A stretch of DNA of 64,000 bases from Bolinopsis microptera (Eukaryota; Ctenophora; Tentaculata; Lobata; Bolinopsidae), in assembly GCF_026151205.1 (NCBI RefSeq), contig NC_087079.1, forward strand, positions 16,672,945 through 16,736,944. The letters are read 5' to 3'. The stretch's first letter is position 1, and each line of letters starts with the position of its first letter. Made by a program: the position numbers and the translations under genes. Shown one piece after another: positions 47,673 through 59,934 of this stretch. The notes beneath the pieces were generated by a model. It was not told the DNA's origin, ran no database searches, and worked only from the letters and a program-made list of their open reading frames with translations.

Positions 47673-49189
47673 AAACAATCGAATTCGTATTTTACTAGCC
47701 TGTCATGTCACGTGACCAAAACGGTTTTTTGCCCATAACTCTCTAGGGAAGCATTTTAACCCTACGTCATGGGGGGTGATTCGGAATCAGCGTCCAAAAA
47801 TACACCGATCCAGATTACTTTCATGCCCAAAGGGCCTTTTCACAAGAATTTTCTTAAAATTTGGGCGAGCGATTTAGTAGGAGCGAGCAAAATTAAGTGT
47901 AAAAGTTGCTTGATTGACGATGTCAACCCATCGATATTGTTACTTTGCGAATTGCAGAGCAACGATCAACGATCTAATCAATGCGAAGCAAGAATGCTAG
48001 TTTGCACGGCGCATCGAAGCGGTGAAGTCCTCCAAAAAAATTGCGTAATTTGATGAAATTCGTTGATTTTTGTCGTATTATTCTGTCATATCTTCGGTTC
48101 CTGAACATAAATTTCACATAGCCATGTGTATACTGCGTGACGCGCTTGTTTTACAAGTATAGAATATAATTTGCCGCCTTCGGCGGTCGCGCGCTACTGC
48201 AAGCGAAGGGCTCTGGTTAGAGCAAAACATTGAACATGAATCATGCTGAAAATTTGTCAGCACCTTCCAATCATACTCAACTACCGAACTTAAATTAGTT
48301 GGGAGAGATTGGCCTTGATTAAGAGGTCTCAAAAAGAGACCTAATAATGTGACCTCGTTGATAACTCAAATTCTGACCATCGAAATTGCTCAAATTATTT
48401 TAGGTTTAGTAAAACTAGGCGGTGCACGATAAAAATAAAGTTGCTCGGATTTTCAAAATTTTTGTACCATCGTTTTCTAGAGACTGTGAGAATTTTCACA
48501 GTACCAAATTTATTATACCTTTTTGGAATGATCAGCGAGTTTCGCCTAGGTGCCATATTTGATGGTGCGCGGCTTTTGCAGCAAAATTAGGTGTAAAAGT
48601 CGCGTAATTTGACGAAATTCGTTGATTTTTGTCGTATTATTCTGTCATATCTTCGGTTCCTGAACATGAATCATGCTGAAAATTTGTCAGAACCTTCCAA
48701 TCATACTTAACTACCGAACCTAATTTAGTTGGGAGAGATTGGCCTTGATTAAAAGGTCTAAAAATGACAAAATAGGTATAAATTCGTTGATAACTTAAAT
48801 TCTGACCATCGAAATTGCTCAAACTAAATTAGGTTCAGTAAAACATAAGTGTTTACGTAAGCTGACCAAATTTCAACAAAATTGTTATATGGGAAGTATT
48901 ATAACTTTTCGATTGTTTCCAAAATAATGTGCTGGCCGAAATAAGAGCTAAAAACCATTCAATGGTCAGCGCGCGCGTCTTATTGTCGATGGCGCACTGC
49001 CTAGTAAAACATAAATGTTAACGTAAGCTGACCAAATTTCAACAAAATTGTTAAATATGAGAAGTATTCTAATTTTTTGATGGCGGTCGATGGCGCACGG
49101 CCTAGTTGTATAACTACGGCTGCCGCTCACTTCGCGCCGGGCGAATATAGGTAATAAAAAATATACACGTACTGTGCCAAAAATTTTGT

Positions 49190-49310
49190 GATTGTAGCGC
49201 GATGCACTTCTGGACCGCGCCGCGCATCAAATAATTATTCTTTGGTAGCTCGGCAAAATGCACCATTGGGCCTCGCCGAGCTGCAAATGATTGACATCGT
49301 GAATCAAATT
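49190..49310 (-). repeat. GC-rich dispersed repeat, inverted copy
   Basis: Reverse complement matches the copy at 34384 in order: GATGTCAATCATTTGCAG, CTCGGCGAGG, GCCGAGCTACCAAAG and GTGCATCGCGCTACAA. Confidence 0.55.
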
Positions 49311-49689
49311 TTGTAACTTTGGGGGCTTCAACGCGCCGCGCAAACTAGCATTCTTGCTTCGCATGATCGATGATTGCAGATCGACAATTGTTGCACTTTG
49401 CTGTTTGCTTCGCAGAGCAACGGTCAATTTGCATTGTAACTTGTCATACGTTGTATGACCCGCCGCGCTCGAGCATCGAGTGCGCGGCTCCCCCTGTATC
49501 GTAAAAACTCTACAGGGGTTCCACCATAGTGAAACGACCGTGGGGGTTACCACGTGATACAATTTGTAACTACAAATTATTTAAAAATAAATAAATATTC
49601 GTCATATAAATATAATAATATATTATTGATCAAATCAAAAATAAAGCGTTCTAAAAAAAACGTCAACAACATCAATTGATTCACGATCA

Positions 49690-49822
49690 AAGATGCAATG
49701 TCAATCTTTCATATCAAGCTCGGCAAGGCCCAGTGGTACGTGCACATCTCGCCGATCTAGCAAAGAAGCATTATTGAATGCGCGCGCGGCCCAGTACTAG
49801 TAGTGCATCGCGCTACAAGCTA
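49690..49822 (+). repeat. GC-rich dispersed repeat, direct copy
   Basis: Contains CAAGCTCGGCAAGGCCCAG, TCTCGCCGATCTAGC and GTGCATCGCGCTACAAGC in the same order as at 34384. With the inverted copy at about 49190 it forms a pair facing each other. Confidence 0.55.
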
Positions 49823-50176
49823 AGTTTTACTCTACAGTCGCGGATCTTCGAGATTTTTCTAAAAGCACCCCCGACAGTTGAAACCCACTTGAATCGATGT
49901 ATATTCGGTTAACGGGTGATACTCGTAAAATATTTGTTTCAACGAGTCCAACTCAGCGCGCGTCCTGCATGGTAGGTTATAAACATAAGAATATTCGGAA
50001 GCTGATTAAGAATCACCCCCCATGACATAGTTATATAAGGTTAAAATGCTCCCCTGGATAGATATTGCCGAAAAACTGTCTTGATCACGTGATATGACCG
50101 TATAAGGACAAATAAAAGGAAATTGGTCGAATTTCTCGTTAGGGTTCCCGGTTAGCAGTTAAAGTTTCAGCATATG

Positions 50177-50232
50177 CTTTGGTTAGGGATTGGGTTAGGG
50201 TTAGGATCAGATAAGAGGGTTAGGGTTTCGAA
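50177..50232 (+). repeat. Interstitial telomere-like repeat (TTAGGG orientation)
   Basis: GGTTAGGGATTGGGTTAGGG with further TTAGGG copies to 50230. It is inverted relative to the array at 47579. Confidence 0.75.
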
Positions 50233-50484
50233 TAGTCGTTCAGGGCCAGCTAGCTATATAGAGAACAAATTGAAAAAGTCACGTGACAGTCGAGTGTAGA
50301 GTGATTAATCATCATCCAGAATTTTGTGCTGCAGCCTAAATGAAATTGGTTTAAAAACCATCCTACAGTCGGCACGCGCGGCTCACTGTCGATGTCGCAC
50401 TACCAAATATAATTTAATTTTGGTGAGATCGTTTCTTCTGGTTACAAAACGGTAAAATTACCCAAGTCACGTGACAGTGCGCTG

Positions 50485-51131
50485 GCAAGTGAATAAGTAA
50501 AAGCCGTTTTTGTTAGTGGTTAGAGATGACTAATTTTGTTCACATTATTTCGATCAATTATCAATTGTCAAGTCGTGTCACTGTCAAGCTGTTTTTTTCA
50601 TTCTGTATATTTCAGTTTTGGGTTTAAATGACCGATATGAGATCCCAGTTTCAAGTTTTCAACTTTAGGGATATAAATATTTCATTTTATATTTAGTTTC
50701 AAATAAAAAAAATTTTGATTTTGGGTGAGTTCTAGAATAAAATAATGCAAAATTACATTCCAAAAACATTTGCTAAACGTTATCGAACACGTACAAAATT
50801 AAAAACAGCTGTTAAATGTAAATATTAAAATAATTATTCTTACCCACAAAGACAAGTCAGACCACTAATTAATTTAAATTTATAGTAGTTCGTATTCAAA
50901 AGTAAAAATATCTCATAATCCTTAACATGTTAAAGATAAGTTATTGCGGTTCTTGTATCTTTCTCAATAGCAACGGTACTGAACTTCAGTTATCTATATC
51001 CGCTTGTTGGAGTCAGAACGAGTCAAGATTAAAATCATTAACTCAATACGCACCACGTAATACTCTAAAACCTAAATCACATTAGCTAACAAACGAGGAT
51101 CTTAAAACCCCCAACTAAACTTCAAACAGTC
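50485..51131. other. 3' flank of the zinc-finger gene, nothing recognised
   Basis: Very AT-rich. It presumably holds the 3' untranslated region of the gene read from the right. I did not find a clear polyadenylation hexamer on the minus strand. Confidence 0.45.
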
Positions 51132-54100
51132 TCAGTCTACTTTCACCTCATTCTGGACGGGAATACTGTGTAACCTACTTCCATCAAACATCACCATATT
51201 AGGTATCATCGACAAAACCTGGTCTGCAGCGCCTCCCCCCGTCCGGGACATGGAAACTTGTGGAGTTGTTTCCGCTGAGCAGTGTGCGTACAAATGCCTC
51301 TTCAAGTTGTTGGACCTGGTGAAACCTCGGTTGCAGATCTTGCATCGGAAGGGTCGCTCCCCGGTATGCTGCCTCATGTGCGCCTTCAGGTTATGTTTCA
51401 GGTTGAACCGACTGCCGCAGATGTCGCACATGAAGGCTCGTTCTTGTGTATGTGTTTTAACGTGTCGCTTCAGCTCGGACCCGGTTTTGAAGGACAAGTT
51501 ACATCCAGTGCATTGGAACTGAAAAGGAAGGGGGTAAGAGGGAGTGGACATGATGTCATGGTGTTGTCAGGACTTTGTTGCGGTTTCTGTGGAAACCATA
51601 CAGTTTCCACCCCAACACCAAGATATAGAATCTCGTTAATTGTATTATTAGTGGAAATAGTTGTGATATCTTCATTCTGATGACATCACATATAACAATG
51701 ACGTCACTTATCATCAACATTACCAAGATGTCATAATAATTCATATATCTCAATTTACCTGTTGCTTAGGATGAGATCGCTGATGGTGCTCCAGGCTTTG
51801 TCTATCTGGGAAGCTGATTTTACATTGTCTGCAGCAGTGGTAGGATAGTGAGTGTAACTGAAAATACACCTTGTTAATAATTCAAATTGAATTTGAAACA
51901 AAAATCGTTGACACAATTTCTATGAGATGCTCGACTAAGAGACTAATAGCAGAATACTGGTCTCTGATTGGCTGCCTTGCGTAAGAGCAGAATAATAGAA
52001 TATTCAAACTCATGATCGGCCGTGAAAACACTTGCATTTTAAAATTGAAAATTACGGTTACATTATAACATGTATAAACTGTATGGTAAATGATTGGATA
52101 CTTGTAATTTAGCTGGACCGCACAGAATCTGAATTTTAGCCAGCAAGGAACAAGCCGCATGGTATGCCAACACGATTTAATTCAACACTAGGGCTAGCTA
52201 TTGAAACCGTGCTACATTTCACACTGTAGTATAGGTGCCTGATAATTAGCAGGCGGGAATAGTACACTGCAATGACACGTGACCATAGTAATGACACGTG
52301 ACCATGGTCATAACACGTGATGTTAAACCACGTGACCTTACAACACCGCATTGGAACAGAGGCACGATTACAGCTGGTTAGAACACAGAGCTTGAAAATA
52401 AAAGAGCTGCTTCTTAACACACAAACACACGCAATATCAGCTAATACCAGCTAATTAGCAACCCCGAGAGACGCAGTGAGGCCTGACACAAACACAGTTT
52501 AATATCACACTAAATACACGCTTTTAATTTACCAATTAATTGGTGGCCTCCTCAAGTCAGCTAGATGACTCATGACTGCAGGGAAATATCACCACATTAA
52601 AAGAGATTTGATCAACAATTTATAAAATCTTTGATCGAACCATGACAAAAATTTGACGTGATAGAAAATTATACTTAGCATTAAAAGAGTAGATATTCAA
52701 AGAGAAATGTGCACCACGAGCCGCTCAAGATTCAATTTGAAGCAATATCATAATCAACAAATAATTAAATATATTATCAACTAATTATCAACTAATTATC
52801 AACTAATTGTCACCTAATTACCAACTAATTGTCAACTAATTGTCACCTGAACGAGATGGTTGGAGAGATGGCTCTTCTTGTGGAATGTCAGGTTACAGTA
52901 GGGACACTTCATAGGAGAGGAGAAGAGAGGTGAGAGTTGAGGTCTGTTATTAGTAGGTTGTTGTCTTGGTTGTACTCCTGCTGATACTGCTCCCGCGTTT
53001 AGAAGAGGGTTTCGCTCCTGATAGGAGGAGAGGGTTACACTTCCGGGTTTTCAATGACTTAGTGGACGCACAGTACAATATTTGTCTTTTTATCATACAA
53101 TTCTTGTCATAAATCATAATAAAACTGGGTAAGCACAAACCTGCATTGCTTTAATGATAGCGTTAGGATCAGCCGCTCGGTCCAGAAACTGAAATGTAGA
53201 AGGTAGAGGTAGCTTCAGGCTTTCTAGAGTTGGAGGCTTCAATCCCTCAAAGCAGCTAGGCTTCAAATGCTTGAAAACAGGAGGCTTGATATCGGGGAGC
53301 TGGCGAGGCTTGATGTCGTGTAGAATGCTGTTGAGGCTGAATGGCAGGGTTGGTGGGGTAAGGTACTTCTCGTAGCAGTTCTGTAGTTTCTGGCAGGGGG
53401 GAGGAGGGTTATTTGGACTGTTTTTAGCTGCTTTATGTGGGGTTCTTTAGATTTCATTTGGTGTTCTGTTAGGCTGTTAGAGTGAACGCTTCGTTGAACG
53501 ACAAAGGAGATAATTTTAGAATTTGGGCCAAATTATCGGGCCCTGAAATAGTTAATGCAGTGTAATGATGCCTGATTTGTGGAATATTGAGGCAAGGCTC
53601 TTAACGGCCACATAATGCAACAATAATTATATTATTAATTTCACTGTTTAGTGAGAAATTACTAATTAGTGATTAGATATACCCTCTTAATCCTTAATGT
53701 TAATGGCCATTTAGCTAGTGCATAAAACAGTACTTAATGCGTCTGCTTTTACTAATTTATGGGTAGTTTTGGCCGAATGTTGAGGTATATTACCGAGAAA
53801 TTTACCCGCCAAATCGTTGGAACAACCCCGTGTATTATAATCGTTGGGACTAAAGGTGGGACTAAAAGTGGGGCTACTTAAGACTTAAAAGTGGATTCTA
53901 TTTGGTGCTTTTAGACACTGGCTACCACTCATATTCATAATTAACCTATTACTGGATAAAAGAACAAAACGTGGCAACGTATGGGTTCCGATCAGTTTCA
54001 TGTTCATGTGGTCTATTTTATCTGTTAAACAAAAGTTCCGCAGTGATTAGCGCGAGTTATTGTCCAAAACGGCTCGTTTAAAGTTCATATTGTTGCCGAC

Positions 54101-55740
54101 CTAAATGAATAAGAACGACTGGTTTCATTCCGACCACCGCAAATATTTGGTAACCAGACGAAAGCAAAAAGTTTGCTTTGTATTACAATTACAACGAGAA
54201 AACGTGACAGCAGCCACGTGAGGACTACGCCAATAAAGAGAGACCCGAACCAAATATAAATACATTTCACTAAACACGTATACAGAGAAACATGACAGAA
54301 ACACGAGAGAAATGTGAATGAGTCTAACCTGGAGACATTCCAGCAGCTCCGTCTCATTCTTGGTGTTGGCTGGGGGAGTGCTGGGTTCAAGTTTAATCTG
54401 GCTGGTCATGGTGTGACTGGAGACTGAGGAGGTTGGGGACACTAGTTTCGGGGCAGGTTTGCAGAAGGCTGATCGTGAGGAGTTACCGATACACATTTCT
54501 GAAAAAGAGATGAGTTAGGCTTTATAGCCTCAAAGTGATATCCAGGTTTATTATCTTTGAAAACACAATGAAAAACAAATATTCAGCAATATTTACCATT
54601 TTATTAACTAACCGTTGAGAGGGAGGGGAGGAGTAATGCGATTGGTGGAGTCAGCTTGTTCTTTAGTTATCTTAGCGGGCACTGGAACAACAGGTAGCCG
54701 GAGAGGGGAGACTCTGGTGGCTACCCTAGGGGTGTCTGCTGGCAGGCTGTTCGTCATCATGGGTTGAGGGAAGAGAGAGGGAACAGAGCAGGGTATGGAG
54801 AGAGAAGAAGGAGGGGTGGGTGTTGAAGAGGGTGTTTTATCTCGGGGTGAGGCAGGAGGGGTGCCGGGAATGGAGTCTGAGTTACTCTTATCCAAGCTAG
54901 CAGACAGGTAGGATCCCTGAACAAGACTCATGTCAGTATAATATCCTAAACATGACACAAACAAACCTAAAAACAGCTCTTTATCTCCCAGATATATTTA
55001 AAATTTTCAAGATATAATCAGATAAGAAGCCCAACTATTACTAAAAACTAAAACTGACCTGATTAGAGCCGGGAAGAGAGACGCTGCTGCTCTGGGGGGA
55101 GGCTACTAGGGGGAGGCTACTAGGGGGGAGGCTACTATTACTAAAAACTAAAACTGACCTGATTAGAGCGGGGAGGAGAGACGCTGCTCTGGGGGGAGGT
55201 AGGGATGAGGGGAGAGTGGAAGGAGAGCTCGGTTGTGTCAATGTTGTGGAGCTCCAGGGAGCGCTCCTTGAATTCTGACAGGAGCTTGTCTACTGAGATA
55301 AGGGGGTTTTGCTTGTCTATCGGGATTTGTAGCAGTCGGGATACTTCTAGTAGAAACTGAGGGGAAGTAGAGTTAGTTAAAATCACTTTAGACTGCCATG
55401 GTTTTAGAGCAATATCTGCAGAATATAAAACATAGGTTTTCAATATAGCGGTGCATGTCAATTACTCTATAACCAATATAAAAAGACGTAGACAGTGACT
55501 ACTGACTATAAAGAAGACTATTCACAAAGAAGACTATAAAGAAGACTATAAAGAAGACAGTGACTATAAATAAGACTATTCATAGTAATATGGAACCTGA
55601 GAGAAGGTGGAGGAGAGGAGAGAGCAGGTGGAGGTGAAGGAGACGAGCACATCGTCCTTACTGGAGGTGGAGAGTTTGGTCTGGGTTCCTTGAGAACAGA
55701 TCTCATTGAAACTGTCATATTGCATCATGTGCGCTGTGAG
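51132..55740 (-). CDS. C2H2 zinc-finger protein, five fingers, eight exons found (5' end incomplete)
   Basis: Exons in transcript order: 55740-55597, 55356-55159, 54916-54613, 54498-54329, 53389-53141, 53017-52847, 51857-51759, 51518-51132. All junctions are AG/GT and in phase, giving about 573 residues to TGA. The first half is Ser/Pro/Thr-rich, probably disordered (GTPPASPRDKTPSSTPTPPS), with a Leu-rich segment FLLEVSRLLQIPID and QKLQNCYEKYLTPP, and four repeats of a KP-type motif (DIKPRQLPDIKPPVFKHLKP). Fingers: CPYCNLTF..H..H split by an intron, CRQC..HHQRSH, then a C-terminal run of three with the TGERPF linker (CTGC, CDIC, CKIC). The tail follows. It is probably a nuclear DNA-binding regulator. 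I cannot assign an orthologue. The 55740 exon begins in phase 0 with LTAHMMQYD, so one or more 5' exons are missing or the start is at MMQYD. Confidence 0.85.
52273..52345. promoter_or_regulatory. Four CACGTG E-boxes in an intron of the zinc-finger gene
   Basis: GACACGTGACCATAG, GACACGTGACCATGG, AACACGTGATG and CCACGTGACC lie within about 70 bp. This could be a bHLH-ZIP binding cluster or part of the genome-wide excess of this octamer. Confidence 0.35.
52766..52850. repeat. AT-rich tandem repeat that includes a splice donor
   Basis: Units AACTAATTGTCA and AACTAATTATCA, about seven. On minus the donor of the 52847-53017 exon (CAG|GTGACAATTAG) is itself the first unit, and AG|GTGACAATTAG occurs once more about 34 bp further into the intron. 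Confidence 0.75.
55053..55158 (-). repeat. Duplicated exon end plus donor in the zinc-finger gene
   Basis: The exon ending at 55159 closes with CAGAGCAGCGTCTCTC..TCTAATCAG|GTCAGTTTTAG. About 100 bp further on (minus) the same sequence recurs as CAGAGCAGCAGCGTCTCTC..TCTAATCAG|GTCAGTTTTAG, after a CCCCCTAGTAGCCTC repeat. Extending the exon to the second donor would meet TAG. Confidence 0.9.
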
Positions 55741-56079
55741 CTGAACACAAGAGTACAGGTTAGATTACAAAGTTTAGATATCAATATGACAAATAGTAAA
55801 GTAAATTACAGTACATTGTTTACTACACATTGTTCACTACATCGCGTGTGGAAATTGAAAAACTCGACAACGATACTTTTGTGTTTTGCACAGCATCTGC
55901 TGAATAATAACCGTGTGTTGATAATACGGAATACATCATCTTAACAAAAAGAGGGGTGACGTAGAGGAGACATTTGATATAACAACACGGCACAGGTGAC
56001 TGTCCAATGTTTTGACTAATCCCCGTCCGAGAGCATGAGAAATGAACACATACACCCTATACGGGACCAGTACCAATCA

Positions 56080-56300
56080 GGAACACGATCATTCGGTCAC
56101 GTGGGTCAGACGGGCCAATCAGTGAGTTGTATCGTGTATCACGTGACTACCAAATATGGTCAGGTGACCAGGGTTGAGATATCAGTTTAACCGGTTGAGT
56201 GGATTAAGATATACCCCACAATCCGTGGCCTATGCCTACCAATCAGGTCACCCACATGTCCTTGTTAAACCAATCAGAACACTGTATTCGAGTCACGTGA
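56080..56300. promoter_or_regulatory. CCAAT and E-box cluster upstream of the zinc-finger gene
   Basis: Four (A/G/C)CCAATCAG motifs and three CACGTG sites (TCACGTGGG, ATCACGTGAC, GTCACGTGATA) within about 220 bp, 340-560 bp from the first recognised exon. A frame starting MDAGVYPSGR lies at about 56418 on minus, but it lacks a convincing donor. A promoter is plausible for this gene; there is no TATA box. Confidence 0.4.
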
Positions 56301-56499
56301 TACGAAGAACAGGCATCTGCTGGTTACTGATAACAAAGTGGATCATGCAGCCTGCAGGTATTTGACGGGGAGGATTGGAATCCAAAACACGGCCACTTGG
56401 GTACACGCCCGCATCCATCTTATACTTTAACATATGTCTACATAACATACTGTAGTAGAGGAGAGAGGGGTAGACTATGTCTACATAACTCAATATTTA

Positions 56500-59400
56500 G
56501 AATAGACACAATACATTGACCGTGATATTATTTGAATCTTAATAAGAACACTAGCTATCCGGATATTACACTATTTACACTATACGTAGTATATAAAACT
56601 ATTGAATTGAATTGAAAATCGCATACGGAAAAAAATGAAAAAATGGCGGCCGAAAGAGTAAAAATAGACAAAAATCAGAACGGTTGGCGGAAACCAAAAG
56701 GACAAACTGACAAAATCCAGAGTCATAATATCATGTAGTTTGTAAGTGCAGTAAAAGTAACACCAGCCTAGGAATATGTTGTATGTTCACTTGTTGGTCA
56801 CACTAATTTTCACATGATTGGATAAATGGTAACCAAATCTGGCGGCCCATTGGTCAACAAACCTCACAATATAATGCCCTCTAACTATTTGATGATTTTC
56901 ATTAAAATGCCCCCTATTTACTGTGTGTGGGGTGGTCATGCACCTTCTCAATTTGGGGGAGACTTGAACCCTACTTCATGGTCGGGGCAGAAGACGTGCT
57001 CCAAGTGGCCAGGTAAAGTAATGAAATTATGCTTCACTCAAATCTCTGAGATTCTGCAGGGGGAACCAGATGCTTACTGTAGTAGAGGAGAGAAGACAGG
57101 GGTAGACTAGAGCTGTGAAGAAAAGTAATGTTGTGGAGTGGGAGGGACGAGAACAATATATTTAGATTTAATAGAATTATTTAAGTGGTAACAGCTATCA
57201 ACCAGGGAACAGTCTAAATCTGTGAAGAGTTAGATCTATCTGTAACCACGAATCAGTACAAAAATACTTTCTCCCACGTCCACTGTGAGGAGGTATCCAA
57301 TAATAGAGCTCCAGTCAGGGCACTAACCAATAGAAACGCTCTAAATACACACGTGATGCACTCTGTGCAGGTTTCAATTTAGATGGAGCCTGAATTCTGC
57401 TGGATATATTTTCAACACAATTTTAGTAATAAGGGGGCACTGAGCTGCGAGTTTGTAGTGCCCAATATTTGGTGCTGATTGGAAGTTTTACCACTGGTAA
57501 GGGTGTGGCTGAATCAAACAAAAAACCAGTTCCAAATAAACGGTAACAAAGAAAAACATCATGAGATATAATATTGGGTTTACGAGTTACATAGAAATTA
57601 GAGCTCTACAGGTATGGCAAGTGGTGGTTGCATATCGGGAATTGGAAATTTTAAACGATGGAAATGCAAGTGATCAGGAATCCCCTGCCAAACATTTGAG
57701 TATGTCCTAGACAATATACCACCCTGCAAGGTCGACTGTATTTTAACAAAAAATACATCACAATATTTGAGCATTGTAATTATATACGATCAACTGCAGG
57801 GCAGCCATTGGTTGTATGGAACGAGTCACGTGACAACAATAGCAATTCTCATTTACAAAAGGGGTACGACGCGTCTGTGCGAAGTTGACATGCCAATAAT
57901 TAGTAGTTTTTACCCTTATCTCCCCCCTCCGTTTTTGACAAGCAAATTAAGATTAAACCATCTATCGGTTGCACAGGAAACTGGTACCCCTCGGAAAACC
58001 CCCTCTGCCACAACGTCTGGAGGATATTTCCCAGACAACCCAGGTTTTACTGATAGGCATATGATTCGGGAATAATGGGAAACCATACCAATGTAGAGTA
58101 CGACATTGACGGGCTATGTCAAGAAGTGCACCCAAGCGAGCACCAAAAATCGGGAAATAGCGATGGTTTCGAAGGAGGGAGTTTGTCATCTATCAAATGT
58201 TGTATTTAACGCCGTTAATGATAACGGCACTACAAAATTGAAAGAATTCATGTTACGAATATTTTCAAGGCTGGCCATTTAAATTGTTACACTCGGTGAG
58301 TGTTGAATAATAGTCGACATGGATGCAGTTGATTAGACATAATTATGTGATCATTATGTCTGTATGCTGTAATTTATTCGAAACAATCAAACTCTTTTGA
58401 ACAAAAACTCCCGCATTTATAAATACAACCAGATAACCTGATAATTATAATAGCAGATGAACGGGCGGAGGAATTTGATAATTTCTTAATCCTCACTGGC
58501 TTTATGATTATCCTGCGATAAAATGTCTTATCTAAATGGGAAAGAAAACAAATTCCGCATATTTCAAGTTAAGGCAATTTTAACCAAATACTTCACAGGA
58601 TCTCATAAACAGATAACATTTTTGATATATTTATAGGTTGAAGTGGCGGGGAAGGGGCTATATAATGGTCCGAAAATAGTTTCCCACCAATTCAGCGGCA
58701 GTAGCTGGGTAGCTGGAATTAGTGAAGAATTAGAATCTCTTCTGCCCCGGCCCAGAGATAAGGGAACATGTCATGACATCACTCAATCAACAGCCGATTG
58801 ATGATGTGCAATTCATTCAGTACGTACTAAGTCGGTGTTACGCACCGTGTGCAATGATACATGGGGGGAGCACTGCTCACCGCTGATAAAAAGTTCCATT
58901 AAAAATGGCGATGATTTTTACAGACAACTGATAAAAGTTGTCAACTGTAATTAACGGGTGCGAGCATTGTATGTCTTCATAAAAAACACGGCAATTGATT
59001 ATATGTTGTGTCGAGGACACATGTGTTCTGGAAAACTAATGATAATGAAGTCGATGTGTCAAGCATAAAAAATAATATTTTATCGCGATAACCTTTTTAA
59101 AAACCTCACGAAGGAATTCTGGACATTGATAAGCAAATACTCGAGAATGATCGGCGCATTTTGCTGATGATAAGCGAACGTCAAAAATGAAAAATAATAA
59201 TTAACATGGCGCCTTGATCATTACATTTTAAATGAGGCTGAGTGGCTTAAAATCAAATAAAGCTATGAGTAATAAGACTAATTACTGGAAATATCTTCGT
59301 CAATATCTACTAAAACATAACGATACGACCATCATTCAATGCTGGCTCATCTAATTTAGTCGAGCCTAAATATATGCATTCAACCTTAGCCGGCCAGTAG

Positions 59401-59750
59401 CGGTACTCAACTCTGTACTCTGTACTCAACTGCCTCCACTGCCTCCACGCTATAACTCATCACAAACCCACCATGTACGTCGCTAATTTACGGTACCGAT
59501 AAATATAATAGATCAAGCTGTGTGAAAACTGCCAAACAAAGGGCCGGAATAATAAACTTTGCAGAAGAACGAGATCGTGAAATATTGAACTACTGCACAG
59601 TTACACACCACATTTTACTGGATAGGTCCGTTAGCTGTGCCGGCCGCATGAGACCTGTGTGAACTGCAACAATATAACTAAGCAGCTTAACACAGCCCTT
59701 TTGATCACGTGACCAACTTTAACAAGTACATCCCTTCCTCAATACCACGA
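56500..59750. other. No gene recognised
   Basis: AT-rich, low in tandem repeats compared with the left half. Scattered CACGTG (57349, 57826) and CCAAT motifs are present. No exon with splice context was recognised. It may be a long first intron or the 5' flank of the zinc-finger gene. Confidence 0.45.
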
Positions 59751-59755
59751 GGCGA

Positions 59756-59780
59756 AGGAGGAGGAGGAGGAGGAGGAGGA
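59756..59780 (+). repeat. GGA trinucleotide repeat
   Basis: About eight GGA copies (GGAGGAGGAGG), just after an E-box at about 59707. Confidence 0.9.
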
Positions 59781-59934
59781 ATCTGGGGGATTAGTGCGAA
59801 GTGAGGGAGCTGGCCCGGTGTTCAGATTTTAAAAGTATTATAATTGCGTGTCGGTTCACGCGCCAATTAAAGTTCAGAGTACTGCCAGCCGTGCGCGATG
59901 CACCTACTGGAAGTTGTAATCTTCCTCAACATAC

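Larger units (their letters stand above)
47341..50480. mobile_element. Degenerate composite inverted-repeat element
   Basis: The two ends mirror each other: AGGGAAGCATTTTAACCCT and CATGGGGGGTGATTCGGAA near 47750-47790 correspond to inverted GAATCACCCCCCATGACA and AGGTTAAAATGCTCCCC near 50010-50055. Telomere-like arrays lie outside each of these. Internally, GGTGCACGATAAAA..TTTCGCC (about 47349-47470) is repeated directly at about 48420-48545, and CTGAACAT..AATTTAGTTGGGAGAGAT blocks recur near 48225-48330 and 48660-48750. There is no intact transposase or reverse transcriptase frame. The boundaries are approximate. Confidence 0.5.

Noticed and set aside
51250-51680. Plus-strand frames of 90 and 132 codons
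   Set aside because: Antisense shadows of the last zinc-finger exon.
56293-56493. First exon of the zinc-finger gene starting MDAGVYPSGR
   Set aside because: Position and upstream motifs are attractive, but I found no donor that joins it in frame to the exon at 55740.
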